From assembly GCF_021401245.1 (NCBI RefSeq), contig NZ_JACBFY010000003.1, forward strand, positions 124,001 through 188,000: a stretch of DNA of 64,000 nt, written 5' to 3'. A model generated the notes under the pieces. That model saw nothing but the letters and a program-made list of their open reading frames with translations, had not been told where the DNA came from and made no database searches. The position numbers and the translations under genes are program-made. Every line of letters starts with the position of its first letter. The stretch's first letter is position 1. Source of the stretch: Pseudacidovorax sp. NFM-22 (lineage in GTDB: Bacteria > Pseudomonadota > Gammaproteobacteria > Burkholderiales > Burkholderiaceae_C). Below are positions 35,979-44,954 of this stretch, in pieces.

Positions 35979-37831
35979 CAGGAACCTGCCTTGTCCAAGC
36001 GCACCAGGAAGGCGCGGGCATCGATCTCACCGACGACGCGCAGGTCCCGGCGTTCCGTACCGTCCGGGCCAACCAGAATGAGCGTGGGCGGCCCCATGAC
36101 ACCCCAATGCTTGAGCAAGGCCTGATCGGTCGCATCATTGCGCGTCACATCTGGTCGCACGACCTGCATCCGGGCCAGGCGGGACGCGACGGCGGGGTCG
36201 CCGAATACGTTGCGTTCGATCACATGGCAACTGACGCACCAGTCGGCGTAGAAGTCGATCAGGGTCCATTGGCCGCGCGAAGCGGCCTGTGCCAAATGCG
36301 CATCCACGTCCTCGACCGATTTCGCCTGCAGGTAAGCGACGCCGCCCGCCGCCGGTGCTGGCGAAGTCGAACCACCGCGCAGGTGGGCCAGCGGCTGCAA
36401 TGCCGATTCGCCGCCAGAGGCCGCGCCGACCAGCATCAGGATGGACCACAAGCCGGCGAAGACGGCGCCGGACCGCAGCGACCATGCCAGCCGATGCTTC
36501 GCTGCCACGGCCTGGCCCCACGCGATCAGGCCAATCGCCACCGACAAGACCCATGCGCCCCACAGAACCAGGCTGACCGTGCCGGGCAGGAAGCGCGTCA
36601 GCATCATCACGGCCATGCCCACCATGACGTAGCCGAATGCCACGCGCACGCGGTCCATCCACGCGCCAGGCCGTGGCAGGACCCGGGCACCGAACACGGC
36701 GATGGCCAGCAGGGGCAGTCCCATGCCCAAACCCAGCGCGAACAAGGCCATGCCACCGTAGACCGCGCTGCCGGTCTGCCCGATGTACAGCAATGCGCCT
36801 GCCAATGGAGCGGTCATGCAAGGCCCGACCAGAAGCGCCGAGAGGAAGCCCAGCGCCGCCGCGCCGGAGATGCTCCCGCCCGAGCGATCTCTACCGGCGG
36901 ATTCGACCCGATTGATCAGCGCCGAGGGCATCTGCAGCTCGAACAGGCCGAACAGTGAACTCGCCAGGACCAGGAACAAGGCTGCAAACGCTCCGAGCAG
37001 CCAAGGCGATTGCAGTGTGGCTTGCAGGTTGGCCCCGGCCAAGCCAGCGGCCACGCCCACCGCGGCGTAGGTGCCCGCCATCGCCAGGACATAGGACAGA
37101 GAGAGGAAGAAAGCCCGCCGCGGCTTGGCCTGGCTGCCGACGACCATGGTGGAGACGATGGGGATCATCGGGAGCGAGCATGGTGTGAAAGCGAGCAGCA
37201 AGCCGAAGCCAAAAAACAGCAGTGTTCCCCACACGGGGCCCAATGCTGCTAGGCGCTGCGCTGCCGCTTGATCCTCTGCCACCTCGGTAGCTCCGCCCAA
37301 GCTGACTGTGTTGGTGGAGGTCAAAGCCGAACTCCGCTGTACGGAGTCATTGCCGGTCGGGGATGTGCCGGCCACCACTGCCGGCAATGCCACATTCATG
37401 GTCTGCGGCGGATAGCAGATACCTGCCTCCGCGCACCCTTGCCAATGCAGTGTCAGCGGGCCGGGGGCGGTGGCGGGAAAGCGCAGATTGAGGGCATCGC
37501 CCGTATAGATTTCCGTATCGCCAAAGAATTCGTCGTGTTTGGCTGTTCCTGCCGGAAGCGTCAGGCTGACTTCATGGCCCTGCGCATCGACCAATTTGAT
37601 GGCATGGCGATAAACGTAATAACCATCGGCGACATGCCCGGTGGCCGAGAACGAATCGCCCTGCTGCTGCGCAGGGTCCAGCTTAAAGACCTCTGTAACG
37701 TCCAGAAATTGACGTTCGCTACTATCCCTGGAGGAAAACAGACCATCCGCCCACGCACTGCCTACCGCACAACAACACAGTAGAAAGATCGCTACTACGC
37801 GCCGATAAATAGCCAAATCTGAGTCCTCCAA
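35978..37831 (-). CDS. dsbD: thiol:disulfide interchange protein DsbD (ScsB-like)
   Basis: A 617-residue transmembrane reductant conductor. The N-terminal periplasmic domain has C133 and C139 (WQGCAEAGICYPP); eight hydrophobic spans follow (about residues 200-465) with the family cysteines in LLAFTPCSLPMIPI and ALLVGPCMTAPLAG; the C-terminal thioredoxin domain has C532-V-S-C535 in FYADWCVSCH. It carries electrons from cytoplasmic thioredoxin to the TlpA-like and DsbG proteins encoded directly downstream. The trio recalls the scs copper-sensitivity suppressor sets. Confidence 0.93.
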   Translation of the reverse strand: MEDSDLAIYRRVVAIFLLCCCAVGSAWADGLFSSRDSSERQFLDVTEVFKLDPAQQQGDSFSATGHVADGYYVYRHAIKLVDAQGHEVSLTLPAGTAKHDEFFGDTEIYTGDALNLRFPATAPGPLTLHWQGCAEAGICYPPQTMNVALPAVVAGTSPTGNDSVQRSSALTSTNTVSLGGATEVAEDQAAAQRLAALGPVWGTLLFFGFGLLLAFTPCSLPMIPIVSTMVVGSQAKPRRAFFLSLSYVLAMAGTYAAVGVAAGLAGANLQATLQSPWLLGAFAALFLVLASSLFGLFELQMPSALINRVESAGRDRSGGSISGAAALGFLSALLVGPCMTAPLAGALLYIGQTGSAVYGGMALFALGLGMGLPLLAIAVFGARVLPRPGAWMDRVRVAFGYVMVGMAVMMLTRFLPGTVSLVLWGAWVLSVAIGLIAWGQAVAAKHRLAWSLRSGAVFAGLWSILMLVGAASGGESALQPLAHLRGGSTSPAPAAGGVAYLQAKSVEDVDAHLAQAASRGQWTLIDFYADWCVSCHVIERNVFGDPAVASRLARMQVVRPDVTRNDATDQALLKHWGVMGPPTLILVGPDGTERRDLRVVGEIDARAFLVRLDKAGS

Positions 37832-37912
37832 GCAAAGCTGCCTAGATCATGCGCCGACCCGATTAAGCGAAACTAAAGGCTAGCCGTATAGACTCAGAGC
37901 ACAGAGATGCTA

Positions 37913-38077
37913 TTACGGTTGTGTATGTGGCTCTGCTGATTGACTATGGCCAAGCTGTGCCTGCTCCGTTCGAGCCCGTTCAATACCAGCCGCTACCACG
38001 TTTGCCGCCTCGGAATCAGACGGCATCATCTCCAGCAGTTTCTGCCAGTGCATGATGGCGGTTTGATAGTCCCAGCT
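37913..38077 (-). pseudogene. ccmI: ccmI (cycH) 3'-end remnant
   Basis: In a frame shifted from the ccmA fragment, 54 codons read SWDYQTAIMHWQKLLEMMPS followed by DSEAANVVAAGIERARTEQA and a stop at 37913-37915. This is the TPR-like C-terminal signature of CcmI/CycH, the last gene of cytochrome c maturation operons. No start codon or upstream part of ccmI remains. It directly abuts the broken end of ccmA, so it is the far side of a deletion. Confidence 0.75.
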
Positions 38078-38450
38078 TCTTGTGCTCGGCTAAGCCAACC
38101 TCGTTTAACGCTTCTAGCGCGTGTTCCGTAGATACTGACTCACCTGCTATTGCGGCGGCGGCGAGCAGGTTCTCCAAGGCATTGATATCTTCTTTAAGCC
38201 CAATACCATGGCCGCTATAAATCACGTCCCGTTGGTATTCGCTTCGCCGGCTATGCAGGAGGCCTCCATTCCACAAAATTCTGCCGACATCTGGTGTTGC
38301 GAGGCCGGCCAGCATCCTCAACAGCGTGGTCTTCCCGCTGCCGTTCTCGCCCTGCACCGATAGGCAATCGCCCGGCGCAATCCGGAAAGTCAAATATGCA
38401 AACAAGCGGCGCCCCCCGCGGACGCCACCCAGATCAAGAGCTTCAAGCAT
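38016..38450 (-). pseudogene. ccmA: truncated ccmA (heme exporter ATP-binding subunit)
   Basis: The first roughly 123 codons are a normal CcmA: MLEALDLGGVRGGRRLFAYL, Walker A GENGSGKTTLLRMLAGL, and LEALNEVGLAEH. CcmA proteins are about 207 residues, but here homology stops before the LSGGQ-type signature and Walker B, and the frame runs out of phase through the ccmI remnant to a stop at 38016. The product cannot be a working ATPase. The ccmB-H genes that should follow are absent. Confidence 0.85.
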
Positions 38451-38630
38451 GGGCCGGTTAATAATTCATGCACGTGGGTTTCGCCACGAAGTGCGCCCTC
38501 AAGGGGCAATCTTCGACATCATGCCTTCTCCCGATTAACTGAAAATTAGCAGGAACTTACCTCCCACCTTACTGTCGTTTCTGGCCTAACATAAGCGTGT
38601 CACACGAGCAAAATCAGGTTGGTAGACCCC

Positions 38631-39299
38631 ATGCGAATACTGTTGGTAGAAGACGACGAACTCATCGGACGGGGGATCGCGGCCGGTTTGCAAAAGCACG
38701 GCATCGCGGTGCATCACGTCGGAACGGCAGCAGAGGCCGAGGCCACGCACTCGGAAGATACCTTTAATGCCCTAGTGCTTGATCTCGGTCTGCCTGACCG
38801 GGACGGCATGGAATTGCTGGCCAGCATGCGAGCTGTCGAACCTCAGCTACCAGTCCTGATCCTCACCGCACGGGACGCCATCGAGCACAGGCTCAAAGGG
38901 CTGCATGAAGGTGCCGACGACTACATGGTCAAGCCGTTCGATCTGCGGGAACTGGCAGCTCGGTTACACGCGCTGGTCAGACGCACGCAAGGCCGTGCGG
39001 CCCAGGTGATCTCGGCTGGCCCCCTGCGATTGGAGCCGGAGAGCGGAATGGCCTGGTTCCAAGGCGAGCCCGTGACCTTGTCGCGTCGCGAAGTGGATCT
39101 GCTGGCCCATCTCGCCAACGCCGATGGCCGGTGGGTGGCACCCGACATGCTAAACGAGCGCTTGTACGGGCTCGGGGATGAGATCGGCAGCAATGCACTC
39201 AACGTGCATATCCACAACATTCGCCGCAAGCTCGGCGCCGACGCGATCGAGACAGTTCGCGGGCTCGGCTATCGGCTAGGCTGGAGGATCGCGTCATGA
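38631..39299 (+). CDS. OmpR/PhoB-family response regulator
   Basis: A 222-residue two-domain regulator. Receiver: MRILLVEDDELIGRG at the start, phosphorylation site D51 in LVLDLGLPDRDG, and the lysine in MVKPFDLRE. Winged-helix output domain: LSRREVDLLAHLANADGRWV and NVHIHNIRRKLGADAIETVRGLGYRL. The ATG at 38631 is used; a TTG four codons upstream is also in frame. It is divergent from the ccmA remnant and overlaps the sensor kinase gene by 4 bases (ATGA). Confidence 0.92.
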   Translation: MRILLVEDDELIGRGIAAGLQKHGIAVHHVGTAAEAEATHSEDTFNALVLDLGLPDRDGMELLASMRAVEPQLPVLILTARDAIEHRLKGLHEGADDYMVKPFDLRELAARLHALVRRTQGRAAQVISAGPLRLEPESGMAWFQGEPVTLSRREVDLLAHLANADGRWVAPDMLNERLYGLGDEIGSNALNVHIHNIRRKLGADAIETVRGLGYRLGWRIAS

Positions 39300-40630
39300 G
39301 CCTGCGCCTACGCGCCGTTCTGATCGCCGGTATTTCGTTGCTGGTTCTGTGGGGCGCTGCCGCAGGCTGGATGATGCGCGGCGTCCATTCTAATCTCGAT
39401 CGAACCCTCGACGGCCGCCTTGCCATGTCCGCACGCATGGTGTCGGGGCTGCTTGAGCGCGCGGCGCTGGCTCCGAACTCGGCGGCCGCCGACTTCACCG
39501 AGGCCGTGCGCGTCAGCGGCAAGGAAGGGATCGCGTGCGAAATCCGATCCTTGCAGGGGGAGATTTTGGCACGCACGACCACTGGGCCTCATTCGGAATT
39601 CGAGTCACTCCCGGCGGGCTTCAGCACACGAGACGTTCTAGGACACCAGTGGAGAGTCTACGTTCTGCGCGCCAATGGCTACCAGATCACTACGGCAGAT
39701 CGCGTGGACCAACGGGACATGCTGATCAACGAATTGTTAAGCGTGGCTGGCGTGCCATTTCTGATTGCCTTTCTTGGCGGTTTGGCGGCACTTTGGATCG
39801 GCATCGGCCGGGGGCTGTCCCCGCTGAAAGCTCTTTCACAACAGTTGCGCGACAAACACGCGGACGATACCTCCCCGATTGCCGTCAACCATTCGCCTTC
39901 TGAACTCCGTCCGGTCCTGGATGCGATGAATGGGCTTCTCAGGCGCCTGGCACGAGCGCTCTCCAGCCAACGGGCATTTACCGATGCCGCGGCGCACGAA
40001 CTGCGCACTCCGTTGACCGTAATCGACACGCACTTGCAGGTAGCCCAGATCAGCGAGGGCGACGAAGTGGCGTCCTCGCTTTCCAGTGCGGAGGAAGGGG
40101 TAAAACGCCTGCGGCGCACGCTGGACCAGATGATGATCCTCGCGCGTGCTGAGGCACCCGCCGACGAGGCAGATGGCTGCACTTCGGTTGCAACGTCCGT
40201 CCGTAGCGTGCTGGACCAGTGGCGGGTTGACGAAGGCGAACGTTTGTCGCTGAACATCAACGGTGAGGACATTGGAACTCCCGTGCCGAAGTCGATGTTG
40301 GAAACGGCGATTCGCAATCTGGTTGATAACGCAATGCGGTACTCGCCCAAAGACGCGAAGATCGATGTCGATGTGTTCTTGGACCATCGCGCGCAGCGGT
40401 GCCTAGTTACTGTATCGGACCGTGGCCCTGGACTCACTACCGAACAGGCATCCCAAATTGGGCAGCGCTTCTGGCGTGGCGACCAAGGCCGGAAAAGCAA
40501 GGATGGCTCCGGCTTGGGCATCTCGATTGTGCGGGCGATCGCGGAGCGGTTTGGCGGCACCCTCGAATTAAAGCCCAGGGAAGGTGGCGGCTTGGTCGCG
40601 GAGATTTCCCTGCCTGCTTCAAAGTGCTGA
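39296..40630 (+). CDS. sensor histidine kinase, QseC-like
   Basis: A 444-residue inner-membrane kinase. A first membrane helix (about residues 7-27), a periplasmic loop of some 115 residues with one cysteine (IACEIRS), and a second helix (about 147-170) precede a short HAMP-like segment. The phosphorylated histidine is H234 in DAAAHELRTPLTVIDTH. ATPase motifs: RNLVDNAMRYSP (N box), VSDRGPGL (G1), RFWRGDQGRKSKDGSGLGIS (F/G2). It partners the regulator just upstream. It may sense a periplasmic redox or metal signal, judging by neighbours. The IS3 element begins 25 bases after its stop. Confidence 0.92.
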   Translation: MSLRLRAVLIAGISLLVLWGAAAGWMMRGVHSNLDRTLDGRLAMSARMVSGLLERAALAPNSAAADFTEAVRVSGKEGIACEIRSLQGEILARTTTGPHSEFESLPAGFSTRDVLGHQWRVYVLRANGYQITTADRVDQRDMLINELLSVAGVPFLIAFLGGLAALWIGIGRGLSPLKALSQQLRDKHADDTSPIAVNHSPSELRPVLDAMNGLLRRLARALSSQRAFTDAAAHELRTPLTVIDTHLQVAQISEGDEVASSLSSAEEGVKRLRRTLDQMMILARAEAPADEADGCTSVATSVRSVLDQWRVDEGERLSLNINGEDIGTPVPKSMLETAIRNLVDNAMRYSPKDAKIDVDVFLDHRAQRCLVTVSDRGPGLTTEQASQIGQRFWRGDQGRKSKDGSGLGISIVRAIAERFGGTLELKPREGGGLVAEISLPASKC

Positions 40631-40688
40631 GGGAAATAGCTCTTTTCTCAATAGCTGAATCGCCCCGGGTTTCGCGGAGGCCATTTGG

Positions 40689-41182
40689 TTAAAGTAAACC
40701 GGCCTCTTCGGCGGTTCTGTCGAGTTGGCTGTAGTAGTTTGCCTCAGCCTCGGCGGGCGGGATATAGCCGATCGATGAGTGCAGGCGTTTATGGTTGAAC
40801 CAGGCGACCCATTCCAAGGTGGCCAGCTCGACGGATTCCCTGCTTTTCCAGGGCGCACGACGGTGGATCAGTTCGGCTTTGTACAGGCCGTTGATCGTCT
40901 CGGCCAAGGCATTGTCGTAGCTGTCGCCCCGGCTACCGACCGAGGGCTCGATGCCGGCCTCGGCCAGCCGTTCGCTATAGCGGATGCTCACGTATTGCGA
41001 TCCCCTATCGGAGTGATGGGTCAGAGAACCGTCATTGCCGGGCTGACGAGCATACAGGGCCTGCTCCAGCGCATCGAGTACGAAGTCCGTCGTCATGGAC
41101 TTGCTCACGCGCCAGCCGACGATGCGCCGGGCGTAGACGTCGATGACGAAGGCCACGTACAGCCAGCCCTGCCATGTCGAGA
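40689..41182 (-). CDS. IS3-family transposase OrfB, 3' exon
   Basis: The downstream part of the integrase-like OrfB, read from the exon junction at 41182: STWQGWLYVAFVIDVYARRI, then the second catalytic aspartate in THHSDRGSQYVS and the glutamate in NALAETINGLYKAELI, ending LDRTAEEAGLL. The frame continues exactly from the upstream exon after intron removal. By itself it lacks the first catalytic aspartate, so it depends on splicing to be of use. Confidence 0.9.
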
Positions 41183-41268
41183 GTGGAGTAAGAGACCGGG
41201 CGTAGTCGAGCTATCTCCCGGCCTCTCCTCCCCGAACCGGACTTGCACCTCTCAGCGCATCCGGCTCT
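41183..41268 (-). ncRNA. group II intron catalytic domains V and VI
   Basis: Domain V reads GAGCCGGATGCGCTGAGAGG then TGCAAGTCCGGTTC (41231-41268), with the lower helix GAGCCGG/CCGGTTC, the two-base bulge and a GNRA-like top. Domain VI (41183-41231) pairs GGAGGAGAGGCCGGG with CCCGGTCTCTTACTCC and leaves a single bulged A at 41189, seven bases from the 3' splice site, the expected branch point. The catalytic core looks intact. Confidence 0.85.
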
Positions 41269-41272
41269 CCGT

Positions 41273-42805
41273 TCAAGCGTTGCTCATAGCAAAGGCGACA
41301 TCGGGATAGCGTGACTCGATGGTACTGCGTGCCTCATCGCGCAGGATGTACGGATTCTCCGACGGGTTACGCCACCTGAATTGCCCCTTCCGGCTGGTAA
41401 CAAGACGCCGAAGCGCCACCGCCCCGTACCAACCCCGACTATTCTGGCCATGAAGCAGCCATGTCTTGGCCTGTCCCGGTTCTGGCGCCCGCACATGATC
41501 GCGCATCAGCGACCTGAACCCGCGCCGATACCTGCGCGCGAGCCAATATCCGAACTTCCAGAACACGGTCCGGTCAAGTTTTCTGAACATGGTGGCCGTG
41601 TAGTCAGTGTATTGATAGAAGGCGGCCCAGCCGGCAATCTGCCGATTCAGGCTCTCCATCAGGTCCATCCGGTTCATGCCGTAATTGCCCGACAGTTGTT
41701 TGACTAACCGCTCGGCGAAGCCCCGATACTTCTCCCACGGAATCGTCGTCACCGGCCGCATGCGGCCGCGTGGTCCGCGCTTACGAATGATCCGGTGACC
41801 GAGGAAGACGAAGCCGTCGTTCACGTGCGTGATATGGGTCTTCTCCATATTCAGTGTGAGCTTCAGTTCGCCTTCAAGGAATTGCCTGCACGCCTCGCGT
41901 ACTGCCTCGGCATGCGCTCGCGTTCCCTTGACCACGATCACAAAGTCATCCGCGTACCGACAGTAAGAAACCGCTGGCTTCCACTGCCGGTTTTCTCGTA
42001 CAGTAATGGGACGCTGCTTGAGAATGGCGAAGTTCCACGCCCACCGATCCTTCCGCACCTTCTTGCTCAGGTAGTTCTTCTCCATCCACGCGTCGAATTC
42101 GTGCAGCATGATGTTGGATAGGAGCGGTGAGATGACACCGCCCTGGGGAACCCCCTCGCTTGCAGCGCGAAACAGATCGCGATCAACGCAGCCCGCCTTG
42201 ATGAACTTCCAGAGCAGGGCAAGGAAGCGCTGATCGGCAATGCGCTTGCGGATTCCCTTCAGAAGCAGACGATGATGAACGGTGTCGAAGTAGCTGGCGA
42301 GGTCGCCCTCGATAACCCAGCGTCCGGCAACACTGTGTTCGTCACCATCCTGCAACTGAAGCTTCACCGTGCGAATCGCGTGATGTACGCTTCGGGCCGG
42401 TCTGAAGCCATATGAAGCCGGATGGAAATCACTCTCCCATATCGGCTCCATCGCCATCAGCATGGCCCTTTGCACAATTCGATCCCGTAGACAAGGGATG
42501 CCGAGCGGTCTGAGCTTGCCGTTCGCCTTCGGTATGTACACGCGCCGCGCAGGCAGCGGACTATACGAGCCCGCCAACAGTTCGTCGCGTATCGTCGCCA
42601 GTTCATGCTGGAGATTCGCTTCCATCATGCGCTTGTCAACACCGTCCACTCCCGGTGTGCGGGCTCCGCTGGATGCCAGCGTAATGCGAGCCGCTTCGCT
42701 CAGCCAATCCCTGTCAGCAATCAGTCTCAGGAGACGATCGAACTTGCGCTCTTTGTTCTCCGTCGACCATGCCGCCAGTTTGCTTTGCATTTCACTGATT
42801 ATCAA
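41273..42805 (-). CDS. ltrA: group II intron reverse transcriptase/maturase
   Basis: A 510-residue LtrA-type protein. Reverse transcriptase blocks are in order: VYIPKANGKLRPLGIPCLRD, SYGFRPARSVHHAI, EGDLASYFDTV, SEGVPQGGVISPLLSNIML and the catalytic YADD at residues 284-287. The X/maturase domain follows (QIAGWAAFYQYTDYTATMFR), with no HNH endonuclease tail. A TTG start at 42803-42805 has a good GAGGTGA site; an ATG five codons later lacks one. It binds and helps splice its own intron and copies it into DNA. The frame is intact. Confidence 0.92.
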   Translation of the reverse strand: MIISEMQSKLAAWSTENKERKFDRLLRLIADRDWLSEAARITLASSGARTPGVDGVDKRMMEANLQHELATIRDELLAGSYSPLPARRVYIPKANGKLRPLGIPCLRDRIVQRAMLMAMEPIWESDFHPASYGFRPARSVHHAIRTVKLQLQDGDEHSVAGRWVIEGDLASYFDTVHHRLLLKGIRKRIADQRFLALLWKFIKAGCVDRDLFRAASEGVPQGGVISPLLSNIMLHEFDAWMEKNYLSKKVRKDRWAWNFAILKQRPITVRENRQWKPAVSYCRYADDFVIVVKGTRAHAEAVREACRQFLEGELKLTLNMEKTHITHVNDGFVFLGHRIIRKRGPRGRMRPVTTIPWEKYRGFAERLVKQLSGNYGMNRMDLMESLNRQIAGWAAFYQYTDYTATMFRKLDRTVFWKFGYWLARRYRRGFRSLMRDHVRAPEPGQAKTWLLHGQNSRGWYGAVALRRLVTSRKGQFRWRNPSENPYILRDEARSTIESRYPDVAFAMSNA

Positions 42806-42968
42806 AGGTCTTCACCTCACTGTGGTCAGTTAATCAACCAAGCAAACCACTTCAACTGCCTCCCTTCGCCATGTGACCGGCTTTCCCGGTCTCGGACTAC
42901 TACGGAGGCTCCGCCAGCTCGCACATCATCGGGGGCACACTCCCTTAACATCTGTGCAAGCCTTCCCC

Positions 42969-44445
42969 GGCAATGTCCCAGGCGTAGTTGAAGGTTGAAG
43001 GCGGCGGTTCGCCAGTGGAATCCGAGAGAATCGGGTTTCCAGGACCAACCTCCCGAACAGGGAACCAAGGAGAACCGCCACATGAAGCCTGGCAAGAAGA
43101 AGGCCCCGAAGGCCAGCGCGCCGTTGAACATCGTCGCCAAGCAGAACGAAGACCGGCTGCGGGCCTGTTTCGCCGAGAACAGTCAGCTCCTGCTGCCAAT
43201 ACTCGATCTGATCCAGAACACCCGCGCGAGCATTGACGAGCTGATGTACGACGCTGGCCGCGGCCTGGTCGAGCAGTTGCTGGTGATCTCGGCGACGGAA
43301 GTCGCCGGCGAGAAGCACCCTGGCCGCAAAGGCGGCGAAGTCCGTTGGCACGGCTCGCAACGCGGCCAGATCGTGATGGACGAGCGCAAATTGAACGTCG
43401 AGCGGCCACGCCTGCGGCGGCGAGGCGGCGGCGAAGTGCCGATCCCCGCCTACGAGCAGTTGAACCAGAATCCGCGGCTCGCCGAGCGCGTGCACGACAT
43501 CATGGTCACGGGCGTGTCCACGCGCAAATATGCCAAGGTGCTGCCCGAGATGGCCGGCACGGTGGGCATCTCCAAGAGCAGCGTCTCGCGCGAGTTCATC
43601 CAGGCCAGCCAGAGGGCGCTCACCGAGCTGATGGGCCGGCGCTTCGACGATCACGACTTCCTGGCGATCTACCTGGACGGCATCATCGTCGGCACGCGGC
43701 ACGTTATCGCGGCCATCGGCGTGGACAGCGCCGGCAAGAAACATCTGATGGGGCTCGTGAGCGGTTCGAGCGAGAACGCCCAGGTCGTCAAGGATCTGTT
43801 GCGCGGGTTGATCGATCGCGGCTTGTCCACGGAGCTGGAATATCTGTTCGTGATCGACGGTTCCAAGGCGCTGCGTTCGGCGATCGACGAACTCTTCGGC
43901 GAGCGTGCCCACGTGCAGCGCTGTCGAACGCACAAGCTGCGCAATGTCCTCGATCGCCTGCCCAAAGAATGCATCTCGCAAACCGCAGCGATCATGAAAG
44001 CGGCCTACAAGCTGCCGGCCAAGGACGGCATGGCCAAGCTCGAGACGCACGCAGCGTGGCTCAAGGCCGAGCACCCGGATGCCTCGGCGGCGCTGCTCGA
44101 AGGGCTGGAGGAAACGTTCACGGTCAACGAGCTGGGCCTGACGCCGGCGCTCATGCGCGGGCTGTCGACGACCAACCTCATCGAGAACCCCAACGGCGCG
44201 GTACGTCGCGTCGCGGGGCGTGTGAAGCGCTATCGCGATGCCGACATGGCGGTGCGCTGGGCAGCAGCGGGGTTCCTGGAAGCCGAAAAGCACTTCCGGA
44301 AAATCCTCGGCGTGAGCGAGCTCTGGGTGCTCGCCGCCGCCCTGAAGCGTTCGCCCTCGAAATCCAACATTGACCATGATCGCAAGGTCGCATAATCTAT
44401 GCCGCACCCGCCGTCCCAACCTTCAACTGTCTGTGGGACATTGCC
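42969..44445 (+). mobile_element. IS256-family insertion sequence
   Basis: Terminal inverted repeats begin GGCAATGTCCCA at both ends and share AGTTGAAGGTTG further in. A perfect 8-bp target duplication CCTTCCCC flanks the element (42961-42968 and 44446-44453), the duplication size typical of IS256. The 1477-bp length fits. It lies inside the group II intron, opposite in orientation, upstream of the maturase gene, and must therefore be the youngest of the three nested elements. Confidence 0.95.
43082..44395 (+). CDS. IS256-family (Mutator-type) transposase
   Basis: A 437-residue DDE transposase, full length for IS256. Conserved segments include VSTRKYAKVLPEMAGTVGIS, the first aspartate in AIYLDGIIVGTRHVI, the second in LFVIDGSKALRSAI, CRTHKLRNVLDRLP, and the glutamate in STTNLIENPNGAVRR. 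The ATG at 43082 gives the normal start MKPGKKK; a longer frame covers the terminal repeat. No damage is visible, so the element may still be active. Confidence 0.95.
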   Translation: MKPGKKKAPKASAPLNIVAKQNEDRLRACFAENSQLLLPILDLIQNTRASIDELMYDAGRGLVEQLLVISATEVAGEKHPGRKGGEVRWHGSQRGQIVMDERKLNVERPRLRRRGGGEVPIPAYEQLNQNPRLAERVHDIMVTGVSTRKYAKVLPEMAGTVGISKSSVSREFIQASQRALTELMGRRFDDHDFLAIYLDGIIVGTRHVIAAIGVDSAGKKHLMGLVSGSSENAQVVKDLLRGLIDRGLSTELEYLFVIDGSKALRSAIDELFGERAHVQRCRTHKLRNVLDRLPKECISQTAAIMKAAYKLPAKDGMAKLETHAAWLKAEHPDASAALLEGLEETFTVNELGLTPALMRGLSTTNLIENPNGAVRRVAGRVKRYRDADMAVRWAAAGFLEAEKHFRKILGVSELWVLAAALKRSPSKSNIDHDRKVA

Positions 44446-44954
44446 CCTTCCCCAGTTCACATGCTGGACTCAACGCATGGGCGAGGCTGCCTGTCGCAGT
44501 CTTTATCCTTGCTTGCCGCAAGTCGTCGCGAACACCACGGTCTAGCTGCGCGCTCCCCGTGGACCCTTGCTGATCAGCTTACCTGTCCGGTCAGCAATCG
44601 TGCCGCCGGGCCATACGTGTGACCGGCAACAGTTCGCGTCCTGCCCGTAAAGCGGTGTGGGCAGGGGTGACATTTCAACCCTCAGATGCGGTTTAACAGG
44701 TTCGTGTTCCTCAACCGTCCCATGCTCAGCCTGGAGGCTCATCTTGGCGTAACCGCTTCGCCGCAAGCCCCGTTTCCCACGGACTACGTCACCTTGCCAG
44801 TGTCGGCAAGTCACCGCCGCTTCGGCTCACTTCCTCTCGCAGCAGAGGAAGGGCATGCCCCGGTACTACAACGTCAACTCCTCCGGGTACTGCATTCCAA
44901 ACATGCTCAAGCAGTTTCACCCCCATACGGGCGGGCCACGCTGGCTGGGCGTAC

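Larger units (their letters stand above)
41183..44954 (-). mobile_element. group II intron inserted in orfB of the IS3 element
   Basis: The intron begins GTACGCCCAGCCAGCGTGG (consensus GTGYG, one mismatch) at 44954 and ends TACTCCAC at 41183. Joining the flanks gives TACG + TCTCGACATGG, which restores FTYVSTWQG of OrfB in frame. A typical domain V and VI lie at the 3' end and a maturase gene lies inside. An IS256 element occupies 42969-44445 within it, about 500 bases from the intron 5' end; without it the intron is about 2.3 kb, a usual size. Confidence 0.9.
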
